A stretch of 46,099 bases of DNA from Desulfuromonadales bacterium (GTDB lineage Bacteria > Desulfobacterota > Desulfuromonadia > Geobacterales > Pseudopelobacteraceae). The stretch covers positions 1 to 46,099 of the forward strand of contig DUZX01000030.1 of the NCBI GenBank assembly GCA_013349325.1, in the 5' to 3' direction. The translations under genes and the position numbers were made by a program. Every line of letters begins with the position of its first letter. The first letter of the stretch is position 1. The notes beneath the pieces were generated by a model. It saw only the letters and a program-made list of their open reading frames with translations, made no database searches and was not told where the DNA came from. Positions 15,814 to 24,410 of this stretch are shown here, piece by piece.

Positions 15814-17034
15814 TCAGCGAATACTCTCCTCCGGGTAGGCCCCGATCTTATGAATTGAAAGATCTGCACCGGCATACTCTTCCTCATGCTCCAGCCTGAT
15901 ACCGACAGTTTTAGCAAGAACACCATAGACGGCAAAGCCACTTGCCAACGCAAAGATGATGGCCAACAGAGTACCGCCTATCTGGGAGACCATACTGATG
16001 CCACCTATCCCCCCCAGAAATTTTTGTCCGAAAATTCCGGCCGCGATACCACCCCAGGAACCGATGACACCATGCAGTGGCCAGACGCCCAAAACATCAT
16101 CTATTTTCAGCTTCTCCTGCTCAAAATGAAACCCGAAGACAAAAATCACCGACGCGACACACCCGGTGGCCAAGGCCCCCAGTGGGTGCATCAGGTCACT
16201 CCCGGCACAGACGGCGATCAGTCCGGCCAGGGCACCGTTATGCACAAAGCCAGGGTCGTTGCGGCCTGCAATCAGTGCCGCCAGCACACCGCCAACCATT
16301 GCCATAAGTGAATTAACCGCTACCAGTCCGGATATTTTACCTAAAGAACCTGCACTCATGACATTGAATCCGAACCAACCGACCGCCAGTATCCAGGAAC
16401 CGAGCGCTAGAAAGGGAATATTGCTGACCGGTATGGGGTGGGAAGCAGCACGAACATAGCGCCCCAGACGGGGGCCAAGCATCAGGACGGCCGGCAGCGC
16501 AATCCAGCCGCCGATCGAGTGGACAACCACAGAACCGGCATAATCGTGGAATTCGGCTCCGCCAATCGAAGTGAAATATTTTTGCAGAACTGATGCGTTC
16601 TGTCCCCAAATGAATGACTCAAAAAGGGGATAACAGAGGCCGGCAAAGATTGCACCGGCAACCACCTGTGGCCAGAATTTGGCCCTTTCAGCAATGCCTC
16701 CGGAGATAATGGCAGGAATACAGGCTGCAAAACAGAGCAGGAAAAAATAATGAACCAGATCGTAGCCCTGCGTCATGCCAAGCAACTCTACAGCCGGTTT
16801 AAGGAAGGAAATACCGTACGCGATCGGGAATCCGATCAGGAAGTAGACTACTGTCGAGACAGACCAGTCCGTGAGGATTTTGACAAAGGCGTTAACCTGA
16901 TTCTTTTTGCGTACCGTTCCGACCTCGAGAAAAGCGAATCCGGCATGCATTGCGAACACCATAACTGCACCCAACATAAGAAAAAGAACATCCGCACTAC
17001 TCTTCAGGACCGTCACCGTTGACATGGTCTCCAT
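15814..17034 (-). CDS. amt: Ammonium transporter, Amt family
   Basis: A 406-residue inner-membrane protein with about eleven hydrophobic segments. It keeps Amt hallmarks: the twin pore histidines in VVHSIGGW and WPLHGVIGSWGG, the FAMHAGFAFLEVG segment at the N-terminus and the SGGIAERAKFW region that leads to the Phe gate. The ATG at 17034 is preceded by GTGGGGGTAG; a longer open frame upstream adds 24 polar residues with no Amt counterpart. No glnK/PII gene is next to it, which is unusual because amt and glnK are commonly paired. The gene is divergent from uvrC. Nitrogen control would be expected, but no convincing sigma-54 site is visible just upstream. Confidence 0.93.
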   Translation of the reverse strand: METMSTVTVLKSSADVLFLMLGAVMVFAMHAGFAFLEVGTVRKKNQVNAFVKILTDWSVSTVVYFLIGFPIAYGISFLKPAVELLGMTQGYDLVHYFFLLCFAACIPAIISGGIAERAKFWPQVVAGAIFAGLCYPLFESFIWGQNASVLQKYFTSIGGAEFHDYAGSVVVHSIGGWIALPAVLMLGPRLGRYVRAASHPIPVSNIPFLALGSWILAVGWFGFNVMSAGSLGKISGLVAVNSLMAMVGGVLAALIAGRNDPGFVHNGALAGLIAVCAGSDLMHPLGALATGCVASVIFVFGFHFEQEKLKIDDVLGVWPLHGVIGSWGGIAAGIFGQKFLGGIGGISMVSQIGGTLLAIIFALASGFAVYGVLAKTVGIRLEHEEEYAGADLSIHKIGAYPEESIR

Positions 17035-17254
17035 ACCGCTACCCCCACTAGTATCTAAATCTGCCCGTCCTTGGACAAGCCGGGTAGTGAGCAAGAACAT
17101 TGCCAACTATACAAACTGCTGATATATAAGAAATGTGCCTCTCTTCCTCTAACGCCCCATCGCCTTAAAAGCAATCACAGTGCCTATTAATTATGCAGAC
17201 GCCGTCCAAACAAGTCTCTTTTCATTCCTTTCATAACCACGTAGGATTGCCCGC

Positions 17255-19087
17255 ATGAGCCTTGCTGACAAAATACAACAGCTTCCTGCCGCACCCGGCG
17301 TCTACCTGATGCGCGACGCTGACGGCACAATAGTCTATATCGGCAAGGCGCGCAATCTGCGTCAGCGCGTCCGCTCCTATTTCAATTCGTCAGGCGACTC
17401 GCGTTATCATGTTAAATTTCTGGTAGCAAAAGTGGCCGATATTGAAGTCATGCTGACCGATACCGAGAAAGAAGCCCTGCTGCTGGAAAACACACTCATC
17501 AAACAGTACCATCCGCGCTACAATCTTGACCTCAAGGATGACAAAACCTATTTTTCTTTGCGACTCGACTCGCGCGAAGAGTTTCCGCGCTTTACCATTG
17601 TGCGCAAGACTCCCCGCGACGGAGCACGGTACTTTGGTCCCTACGCTTCCGCTTCGGCTGCTCGCGAGGTCCTGCGTCACATGACCCGTATTTTCCCGCT
17701 CAGACACTACCCGCTTGCTACCTGCATGTCCCGCAAACGCCCCTGCCTGTACCATCAGATCGACCAATGCAGCGCGCCCTGCCAAGGGCTGATTTCAGCG
17801 CATGATTATCGTGCACTGACTGATGCCGCCATGCTTTTCCTGGAAGGCAAAGGGCGACAACTGGTGTCGGAATTCAAGCACCACATGACAATTGCTTCAG
17901 AGAAAATGCTCTATGAAGAAGCGGCCCGCTGGCGCAACCTCCTCCGCTCCGTTCAAGTTACTGTCGAGAAGCAGAAAGTGGTACTGCGTGACGGCGATAG
18001 CGATGTAGTTGGCTTTCACCGCGATGGACAGCGCCTGGAGTTGGCTCTGTTATTTATCCGCAGCGGTATACTGACCGGAAGCCGCCTGTTCAGCCTGTCG
18101 TGGGAACTCGATGATGCCACGGCTCTCAGCGCTTTCCTCCAGCAGTATTACACCGAGGGTGTCTTTATTCCGCACGACATACTTCTGCCGCTGGATATTG
18201 AAGATGCAGCCCCGCTAACCGAACTGCTGAGCGATTTAAAGGGAAGCAAAATCAGCATCAGCAGACCACAGCGCGGTACGAAACGTGAACTGGTCGAGAT
18301 GGCCGTCAAAAATGCAGCTTCAGCGCTCAGGAAACGAGATGACCGCACTGCAGCGCTGGAAAAAACGCTTGCCGAACTACAGCAGAGACTACAGTTATCG
18401 CGGACGCCGCACCAGATTGAGTGCTACGATATTTCCACCATCCAGGGGCGCGCCTCCGTCGGAAGCGGTGTTGCGTTTTGCGCAGGCACCGCCGACAAGA
18501 AAAACTATCGCCGCTATCGCATCAATTCTGTTGAAAGACAGGATGACTTTGCCATGTTGCGCGAGGTATTTTCTCGCCGTTTCAGGAGCGAGATAATTGC
18601 AAAAGACGGACTGCCCGATCTGGTGGTTGTGGATGGCGGCATCGGCCAATTGAACGCCACGCTCCAGATCATCTCAGAACTGGGGCTTTCCGGGCGCTTT
18701 GATCTCGTTTCACTGGCTAAGAGCCGTGTAGAAGCTGATGCAACAGCAGAACTTATCCAGAAAGGGGATGAGCGCGTCTTTCTGCCGGGGAGAAAGAACC
18801 CGGTCGTGCTGCGACAGAACTCCGCCGCGCTGCTGCTTCTGGCGGCCATCCGTAACGAGGCGCACCGCTTTGCCATCGACTACCACCGCACCCTGCGCAG
18901 CAAGAGCGGCATTGCTTCCGGAATTGATCAGGTCTCCGGAATAGGGGCAAAACGACGAATCGCGTTGCTGCGGCACTTCGGCAGCCTGCAGCGTTTGCAG
19001 AGTGCAACTATTGAAGAAATGGCCGACATCACCGGCATGAACCGGACTGTAGCTGAAAAATTATATGAAAGTCTCCATAATGCCTGA
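17255..19087 (+). CDS. uvrC: Excinuclease ABC subunit C
   Basis: A 610-residue protein of normal UvrC length that makes both incisions around a lesion in nucleotide excision repair with UvrA and UvrB. Residues ~10-95 are the GIY-YIG nuclease (GVYLMRDADGTIVYIGKA). A UvrB-interacting UVR motif lies near residue 205-240 (EKMLYEEAARWRNLL). The RNase H-like C-terminal nuclease shows IECYDISTIQG, DLVVVDGGIGQL and KSRVEADATAELI. A helix-hairpin-helix region ends the protein (ISGIGAKRR-like QVSGIGAKRRIALLRHFG). The ATG follows AGGA. Its 3' end overlaps the start of miaA, so the two are one operon. Confidence 0.97.
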   Translation: MSLADKIQQLPAAPGVYLMRDADGTIVYIGKARNLRQRVRSYFNSSGDSRYHVKFLVAKVADIEVMLTDTEKEALLLENTLIKQYHPRYNLDLKDDKTYFSLRLDSREEFPRFTIVRKTPRDGARYFGPYASASAAREVLRHMTRIFPLRHYPLATCMSRKRPCLYHQIDQCSAPCQGLISAHDYRALTDAAMLFLEGKGRQLVSEFKHHMTIASEKMLYEEAARWRNLLRSVQVTVEKQKVVLRDGDSDVVGFHRDGQRLELALLFIRSGILTGSRLFSLSWELDDATALSAFLQQYYTEGVFIPHDILLPLDIEDAAPLTELLSDLKGSKISISRPQRGTKRELVEMAVKNAASALRKRDDRTAALEKTLAELQQRLQLSRTPHQIECYDISTIQGRASVGSGVAFCAGTADKKNYRRYRINSVERQDDFAMLREVFSRRFRSEIIAKDGLPDLVVVDGGIGQLNATLQIISELGLSGRFDLVSLAKSRVEADATAELIQKGDERVFLPGRKNPVVLRQNSAALLLLAAIRNEAHRFAIDYHRTLRSKSGIASGIDQVSGIGAKRRIALLRHFGSLQRLQSATIEEMADITGMNRTVAEKLYESLHNA

Positions 19088-20030
19088 ATCCATGCACCCG
19101 TTTACACTGATTACCATTTTAGGAGCCACCGCTTCAGGAAAAACCCGACTGGCGGTGGGGTTGGCACAAGAGGTGGCTGGCGAAATTATTTCAGCCGACT
19201 CGCGCCAGGTTTTTCGCGGTATGGATATCGGCAGCGGTAAGGATCTTCACGAATACGGGGAAGTCCCCTACCACCTGATCGACATCCTTGATGCAGGCGA
19301 AGAATTCAGCGTCTTCGCCTTTCAGCAGCATTTTCTGGACGCCTTGACGGACATTTCATCGCGCGGAAAAATGCCGATTCTCTGCGGCGGCAGCGGCATG
19401 TACCTGGATGCCGCCCTGCGCGGCTATCGGATGGTGGCAGCTCCAGCAAATAGTGAGTTGCGTGCGGAACTGGCTTCACTGAACGATGGACAACTGGCTG
19501 ATACTCTGCATAACCTCAGGCCGTTACAACACAACAATACCGATCTGACCGATCGACAACGCACGATCAGAGCCATCGAAATCGCACACGCCGAGTCACA
19601 CTCCCGGAGCACGGAGCAGTCCTTTCCTACGATCCGGCATCTGGTTATCGGTATTCGCTGGGAGCGAAGTGAATTGCGGCGGCGCATTACCGCTCGACTG
19701 AAGCAGCGCCTGGAGAACGGCTTGGTCGAAGAGGTATTCCGCTTGCATGATGGCGGCATTCCCTGGCAACGACTCGATTATTACGGCCTGGAATACCGGT
19801 TTGTCGGCGCTTTTCTGCGTGGAGAAATGACTTACAACAACCTTTTTCAGCGCCTTAACAGCGCCATTCATGATTTGGCCAAACGGCAGGGGAACTGGTT
19901 CCGCCGCATGGAGCGCCACGGCATTACCATCCACTGGCTGGATGGCGACTCAGATCCGCTGGCAGACGCACGGATATTGACATCCTGCTTTACAACGGGT
20001 GCTTCCGGCGCTACCCCACACGTCGTTTAG
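19080..20030 (+). CDS. miaA: tRNA dimethylallyltransferase
   Basis: A 316-residue enzyme that adds a dimethylallyl group to A37 of tRNAs reading UNN codons. The P-loop ILGATASGKTRLAVGLA, the DSRQVFRGMDIGSGK substrate loop and YHLIDILDAGEEFSVFAFQ are classical MiaA features; LCGGSGMYLDAALRG follows. The start is ambiguous: an in-frame ATG at 19065 would add five residues and overlap uvrC further, while the ATG at 19080 overlaps the uvrC stop codon. No strong ribosome site is seen for either, as expected for translational coupling. The Walker motif appears about 15 residues in with this start. The variant GSGKDLHEYG is seen where many homologues have GTAKP. Confidence 0.95.
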   Translation: MPESMHPFTLITILGATASGKTRLAVGLAQEVAGEIISADSRQVFRGMDIGSGKDLHEYGEVPYHLIDILDAGEEFSVFAFQQHFLDALTDISSRGKMPILCGGSGMYLDAALRGYRMVAAPANSELRAELASLNDGQLADTLHNLRPLQHNNTDLTDRQRTIRAIEIAHAESHSRSTEQSFPTIRHLVIGIRWERSELRRRITARLKQRLENGLVEEVFRLHDGGIPWQRLDYYGLEYRFVGAFLRGEMTYNNLFQRLNSAIHDLAKRQGNWFRRMERHGITIHWLDGDSDPLADARILTSCFTTGASGATPHVV

Positions 20031-20059
20031 TTATACATCACTGAGAGGTCATAAATTTC

Positions 20060-20740
20060 ATGGCACAACCCTGGAAAATCATCAGCAGCATACCTACCGT
20101 AGAAGGTCTCCTCGAACTGCGCCAGCGCGGCGAACGTGATTTTCTGATAACAATTGGCACACAGGTTCTTATGAACAGCCTTTCCAACCGCTCCGAAGTC
20201 GTGCTCGGCAAACTTGGCTGCGCTCACCTGAATTTTGGCAGCACGTCACGGGTACTCATTGGTGGACTGGGTATGGGTTGCACACTGGGATCCGTTCTGG
20301 ATTGCCTGCCTAGTACAGCTCAGGTTTTTGTCGCAGAACTTAATCCGATAGTTTTGGAGTGGTGTCAGGGGCCGCTGGCACTACTTACCAGCTCTGCAGC
20401 GACGGACCCACGAGTACGGTTCATGATCGGGGATGTGGCCAACATTATTGGCAGCTTTGCCGATAGTGGAGGTGACCACTGTTTTGACGCCATCATCATC
20501 GACCTCTATCGCGGTCCGCATGCAAAAACAGATGTTGAGAACGATCCATTTTATGGCAGGCGTGCTATTCTGAAATCGAAGGCAGCCCTGAAGCCGGGCG
20601 GCGTCTTGGCCGTTTGGGGAGAAAACCCCGATGATGGTTTCATAAAAAGGTTGCAGAGTGCCGGATTTTTGGTGACTACCGAAAGACCAGGGCGCGGCGG
20701 CCTGCGGCATGTGGTTTTTCTGGCAAAAAAAACATCCTGA
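20060..20740 (+). CDS. Spermidine synthase-like SAM-dependent methyltransferase
   Basis: A 226-residue protein with a Rossmann methyltransferase fold: VLIGGLGMGCTLGSVL is the nucleotide-binding loop, FVAELNPIVLEWCQG the acidic residue after strand 2, and FDAIIIDLYRGPHA the motif after strand 4. LKPGGVLAVWGEN is typical of spermidine-synthase-like members. It lacks the full aminopropyl-acceptor signature, so a true polyamine synthase activity is doubtful, and I call only the family. It is 29 bp behind miaA and probably belongs to the same operon. The substrate cannot be told from the sequence. Confidence 0.8.
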   Translation: MAQPWKIISSIPTVEGLLELRQRGERDFLITIGTQVLMNSLSNRSEVVLGKLGCAHLNFGSTSRVLIGGLGMGCTLGSVLDCLPSTAQVFVAELNPIVLEWCQGPLALLTSSAATDPRVRFMIGDVANIIGSFADSGGDHCFDAIIIDLYRGPHAKTDVENDPFYGRRAILKSKAALKPGGVLAVWGENPDDGFIKRLQSAGFLVTTERPGRGGLRHVVFLAKKTS

Positions 20741-20762
20741 CAATTGTGACAAAATTAATCGC

Positions 20763-20792
20763 TTGACATTGTTTACGGTAAACTGCTATTGT
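20763..20792 (+). promoter_or_regulatory. Promoter of the cold-shock gene
   Basis: TTGACA (20763-20768) and TATTGT (20787-20792) with 18 bases between and a TG extension before the -10 box (TGCTATTGT). The leader is about 50 bases and contains a small CGGATCAGTCCG hairpin. Confidence 0.6.
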
Positions 20793-20850
20793 CAGAAAAA
20801 TTCGGATCAGTCCGGATAAAATTATAAGAAGAATCAGGAGAAGTAAGCAC

Positions 20851-21051
20851 ATGGTAAACGGAACAGTTAAATGGTTTAATGACAGCAAGGGTTTTGGTTT
20901 TCTTGAGCAGGAAGGTGGCGAAGACGTATTCTGCCATTTCTCTGCAATCACTGGCGAAGGCTTCAAATCCCTTGCAGAAGGTGATAGAGTTACTTTTGAA
21001 GTAACCAAGGGTCCGAAAGGGCTTCAGGCCGCGAACGTATCACGCATCTAA
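20851..21051 (+). CDS. Cold-shock domain protein
   Basis: A 66-residue single cold-shock domain protein that binds single-stranded RNA and DNA. The two RNP motifs are seen as KGFGFLEQ and VFCHFSAI; the start [17 protein letters not shown] is nearly invariant in this family. The length is the normal 65-70 residues. AGGAGAAG precedes the ATG. It is a single-gene unit between its own promoter and a strong terminator. The specific paralogue (CspA, CspC and so on) cannot be told; the name only denotes the fold. It may act as an RNA chaperone in cold or in normal growth. Confidence 0.96.
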   Translation: MVNGTVKWFNDSKGFGFLEQEGGEDVFCHFSAITGEGFKSLAEGDRVTFEVTKGPKGLQAANVSRI

Positions 21052-21068
21052 GGTATAATGTAGATGTT

Positions 21069-21108
21069 CAAAAAAAGCCCCGGACAATTTGTCCGGGGCT
21101 TTTTTTAC
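21069..21108 (+). terminator. Intrinsic terminator after the cold-shock gene
   Basis: AAAGCCCCGGACAA-TT-TGTCCGGGGCTTTTTTT forms a long G+C-rich stem with a T run; flanking A and T runs also make it work toward the other strand. Confidence 0.9.
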
Positions 21109-21199
21109 GTCATGTCTCCGGCACACAAAAAAGGGCACGGAGACTACTCCCATACCCTACCCGACAAAACATGATTTTTCTCTGTTGACCTAACTCCCG

Positions 21200-21610
21200 C
21201 TATGCTTTTACATTCGTAGATGAGTTCGATGTCAGCATCTGGTCTTCTAGCTTGGTAACCATTTCAGAGGGTATCTGGTAGACCACATTGTTGCGACTAT
21301 CCACAAATTTAGTTCTCAGTTTTCCGTGCTGGTTATAGGAAATAACAACGTGACTAACGGTTCCGGCAGAAGGACTGCTATTATCACTGGCAGTTGTTAT
21401 GGCTGACTTGGATGCAGCGGACTTCTCAGACGTAACTTTGTTGCTGTCAGCAACGTTAACAACGTCGTTTGATTGTTTTACTTGGCTCGAGACCTGGTTT
21501 TTGGAAGCAGCAGCAACCCTGACCGACTTTTCCTCACCGGAGACAGGCGCACTACGCGACTGCAGATGAAAAGCAGCCATTCCACCTGATGTTATCGAAT
21601 TTATGGCCAT
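21200..21610 (-). CDS. FlaG-like protein
   Basis: A 136-residue protein. The first ~75 residues are Ser/Ala/Lys/Asn-rich and probably disordered. The last ~45 residues (VISYNQHGKLRTKFVDSRNN, then VVYQIPSEMVTKLEDQM) match the FlaG pattern, in which a beta hairpin is followed by V.RQIP.E. FlaG proteins are found in flagellar gene regions and affect filament length. The ATG at 21610 is preceded by GGAG at proper spacing; an in-frame GTG at 21622 is less likely. No flagellar structural genes are present in this window, so the link rests on the C-terminal motif alone. It follows the 87-residue gene in the same direction. Confidence 0.6.
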   Translation of the reverse strand: MAINSITSGGMAAFHLQSRSAPVSGEEKSVRVAAASKNQVSSQVKQSNDVVNVADSNKVTSEKSAASKSAITTASDNSSPSAGTVSHVVISYNQHGKLRTKFVDSRNNVVYQIPSEMVTKLEDQMLTSNSSTNVKA

Positions 21611-21662
21611 GACAGACTCCACTATTCCACCTCGGTACTGTGTAGGATGGTAATAAGTGAAA

Positions 21663-21926
21663 CTATGCCTTACCTGTTAATTTTGCACTGGCGTTTCCCG
21701 TGCTGCTGTTCATTGTTCCCTGCGTCGTGGCATTTCCGTACGTTGAAAGCTGTGGAGCTTGCTGCGACTGCTGCGCTTGCTGAGCCTTCAGGGCCGCCTG
21801 CTGAGAAATTGAAACGGTATCAGTTGTGCGTTTTTTTTGGGGTGTTTGGGCAAGCGCCTGCTGCTGAGGAGGAGCCGGAGCATATTTGGCGGCAGCACTA
21901 CTGGTTGAGATTCCTGATACTGGCAT
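21663..21926 (-). CDS. Small low-complexity protein of unknown function
   Basis: An 87-residue protein rich in Gln, Ala, Ser and Thr, predicted to be disordered. AGGAGGG lies before the ATG, so translation is likely. The phrase DTVSISQQAALKAQQ recalls short motifs found near flagellin- and hook-associated or anti-sigma proteins (DTVxIS), and the gene is just upstream of a FlaG-like gene. There is no signal peptide or membrane segment. I do not recognise a family. It is preceded by a good promoter (21973-22001), so the pair may be a two-gene unit. Confidence 0.6.
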   Translation of the reverse strand: MPVSGISTSSAAAKYAPAPPQQQALAQTPQKKRTTDTVSISQQAALKAQQAQQSQQAPQLSTYGNATTQGTMNSSTGNASAKLTGKA

Positions 21927-21972
21927 AGAGATTCCCTCCTAATGCTTGGAATACTAAACATACTTGAGTCAT

Positions 21973-22001
21973 ATTTTAACGCTAAGTTTACCTCCGGTCA
22001 A
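21973..22001 (-). promoter_or_regulatory. Promoter of the small-protein/FlaG-like pair
   Basis: On the minus strand TTGACC (22001-21996) and TAAAAT (21978-21973) are exactly 17 bases apart. The promoter begins 12 bases after the proA stop codon and gives a leader of about 40 bases. Confidence 0.6.
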
Positions 22002-22012
22002 GACAATATGAA

Positions 22013-23269
22013 TTACTCACGGATCTGCCCGTCACCATACACGATGAACTTGGTGGTAGTCAGATCCTCCAGCCCCATCGGGCCGAAAGAGTGTAACTTT
22101 GTAGTTGAAATACCTATCTCGGCACCCAGGCCGAGTTGACCACCGTCAGCAAAACGGGTAGAGGCATTGACCATTACACAGGATGAGTTGACTTCACGGA
22201 TAAAGCGCTGAGCCCGGCTGTAATCACTGGTGACGATCGATTCAGTGTGCAGCGAACAGTAGCGGTTGATGTGAGCGATGGCGGCATCAATATCATCAAC
22301 CACCCGGCAGGCCAGGACAAGTTCAAGATATTCTGCATACCAGTCATCTTCCGTGGCCGGCACAGCGGTTGGCGCATAGCTGCAAAAAACCGCATCGCCA
22401 CGCAGCTCTACACCCAACGCTGACAGTGCGGAGGCGATCCGTGGACTAAATTCGGCCGCAACATCCCGGTGAATCAAGAGCGTTTCGAGAGCATTGCAGA
22501 CCCCCGGACGCTGAGTCTTACTATTGATGATAATCTGCTCAGCCTTATCAAAATCAGCCGACTGATCGACAAAGACGTGACAAACCCCCTTGTAATGCTT
22601 GATCACCGGAATACGTGAGTTCTCCACGACAAAGCGGATCAGACTTTCGCCGCCACGCGGTATAATCAAATCTATGGCCTCATCCTGCTTCAGCATCTCC
22701 AACACGCCATCGCGCTCGGTAAAGGGGATCAGCGACAGAGCCGCTTCGGGGATGTCCATTTCTTTCAGCACACCCTGCAGCACCGAAGCAATTGCCAGAT
22801 TAGAATTTATCGCCTCGGAACCGCCTCGCAACACCACGGCATTACCGGCTTTGAGACAGAGTGCGGCAGCATCGGCAGTAACATTGGGTCGAGACTCGTA
22901 GATGATGCCGATTGTGCCGAGCGGAATACGCATCTTGCCGACCATAAGATCGTTAGGGCGCTTTCGCATGCGCGTAACCTCGCCGACCGGATCATCCAGA
23001 GCCGCGACTTCGCGCAACGCATTGGCAATGCCTTTGATACGGAATTCATTCAGCATCAGCCGATCGAGCATGGCAGCCGAAAGCCCCTTTTCTCGCCCGC
23101 ACTCCAGGTCTTTGCCGTTCTCACGCAGCAGCTGCGCGGTTGACGCTTCCAATGCAGTCGCCATCTTCAGCAGCATCTCGTTTTTCACACCACTTGGCAA
23201 CTGTGCCATCTTCAGGGCCGCCTGATGCGCCGCCCGGGTAATTAGTGATATCTGTTCAGCGATGGACAT
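22013..23269 (-). CDS. proA: Gamma-glutamyl phosphate reductase
   Basis: A 418-residue NADPH-dependent enzyme that reduces gamma-glutamyl phosphate to glutamate semialdehyde in proline synthesis. The aldehyde-dehydrogenase-like fold is clear: IPLGTIGIIYESRPNVTADA, NAVVLRGGSEAINSN, DLIIPRGGESLI, and the catalytic cysteine in KTQRPGVCNALETLL. HSFGPMGLEDLTTTKFI near the C-terminus is a ProA hallmark. TAGGAG lies before the ATG. The proB partner is not adjacent. The gene is divergent from the rhomboid gene. Confidence 0.97.
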   Translation of the reverse strand: MSIAEQISLITRAAHQAALKMAQLPSGVKNEMLLKMATALEASTAQLLRENGKDLECGREKGLSAAMLDRLMLNEFRIKGIANALREVAALDDPVGEVTRMRKRPNDLMVGKMRIPLGTIGIIYESRPNVTADAAALCLKAGNAVVLRGGSEAINSNLAIASVLQGVLKEMDIPEAALSLIPFTERDGVLEMLKQDEAIDLIIPRGGESLIRFVVENSRIPVIKHYKGVCHVFVDQSADFDKAEQIIINSKTQRPGVCNALETLLIHRDVAAEFSPRIASALSALGVELRGDAVFCSYAPTAVPATEDDWYAEYLELVLACRVVDDIDAAIAHINRYCSLHTESIVTSDYSRAQRFIREVNSSCVMVNASTRFADGGQLGLGAEIGISTTKLHSFGPMGLEDLTTTKFIVYGDGQIRE

Positions 23270-23450
23270 GGGTACTCCTACTGATAAAATGTGTCGCTCA
23301 TCCGAATCGCAAGTTTAGGATACTTTGAGAGCGACTTGCAAGCAGAATGAGCCGAATCAACTTTAAAGGACGACCTCTTCCAACTATTTTGTATTTCAAA
23401 TTGTCGCTTCAACGTGACAAAAACAAAAGGAATGATTATGCTGCAAAGCG

Positions 23451-24395
23451 ATGAACGCAACTCTTCAGCATAACGACACCGATGGAACCGTCTGGCAAAT
23501 TATTCTGCTGGAACCGGAGCTTTCGCTCGACAAACGTCAAGCCCAGCTCCGGGCACTGGTGCTGGACTCACGCTCAATCCCCTGTTGTATCATGAATGAC
23601 GGCGAGACGTGGCAGCTGCTCGTACCAGAGCAACACGCCGCCAGCGCCCGCATGGAGTTGCGACTGCATGAAGAGCGGAACCGCAACTGGCCTCCCAGTA
23701 TCCCGGCTACACGGGCGGTGTTCGAAAACACCCTGCCGACGATCTCCGTTCTCATCCTGCTGGCAACATTTCACAACATAACCCTGATCGATCTTTCATT
23801 GCCAGGGTATGGCCTCCTTGACCTTAATGAGCTGGGAGTTGCACATGCTGCCGACATCCGCAATGGCCAGTTGTGGCGGGCTGTCACCGCACTGACACTG
23901 CATGCCGACCTGACGCACCTGCTCAGCAATCTGACAATCGGCGGAGTCTTTATCATCCTGCTCTGCCGTGAACTTGGTTCCGGCCTGGCCTGGAGCCTGC
24001 TGCTCTGTTCCGGCGCACTCGGAAATTTGCTTAACGCCTGGGTGCAATCACCTGATCACCGCTCCGTAGGTGCCTCAACCGCCGTTTTCGCCGCTGTCGG
24101 TATCCTTACGACCATCAGCAGCATGCGCGAACAACATCAACTGCAGCGGCGCTGGTTTGTTCCATTGGCAGCCGGACTGGCGCTGCTGGCACTGCTGGGC
24201 ACTGAAGGGAAACAGACCGATCTGGGAGCTCACCTGTTCGGTTTTGGTTTCGGCGCTCTGTTCGGGCTGGTCGAGGAGTATCTGACCGCTCGCTTCGGAC
24301 GACCAGGGCGACTGTTGAATGCTCTTCTGGCGCTATCAGGAGCCGCCCTGGTTGTGGCCGCCTGGCAGGCGGCGCTCTCACTTGGAAGCAATTGA
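23451..24395 (+). CDS. Rhomboid-family intramembrane serine protease
   Basis: A 314-residue inner-membrane protein. The N-terminal ~100 residues are soluble and unusual for the family. Six or so membrane segments follow, with the rhomboid marks: HADLTHLLSNLTIGG (His and Asn of the oxyanion site), SVGASTAVFAAVG (GxS nucleophile, near residue 205) and DLGAHLFGFGFGALFG (catalytic His, near residue 263). The active-site pair is therefore intact. The start is uncertain: the ATG at 23451 has no good ribosome site, while an out-of-frame ATG at 23438 does, opening an 11-codon leader frame that overlaps it. The substrate is unknown. Confidence 0.85.
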   Translation: MNATLQHNDTDGTVWQIILLEPELSLDKRQAQLRALVLDSRSIPCCIMNDGETWQLLVPEQHAASARMELRLHEERNRNWPPSIPATRAVFENTLPTISVLILLATFHNITLIDLSLPGYGLLDLNELGVAHAADIRNGQLWRAVTALTLHADLTHLLSNLTIGGVFIILLCRELGSGLAWSLLLCSGALGNLLNAWVQSPDHRSVGASTAVFAAVGILTTISSMREQHQLQRRWFVPLAAGLALLALLGTEGKQTDLGAHLFGFGFGALFGLVEEYLTARFGRPGRLLNALLALSGAALVVAAWQAALSLGSN

Positions 24396-24410
24396 CACGA
24401 CCGGCGGGCG

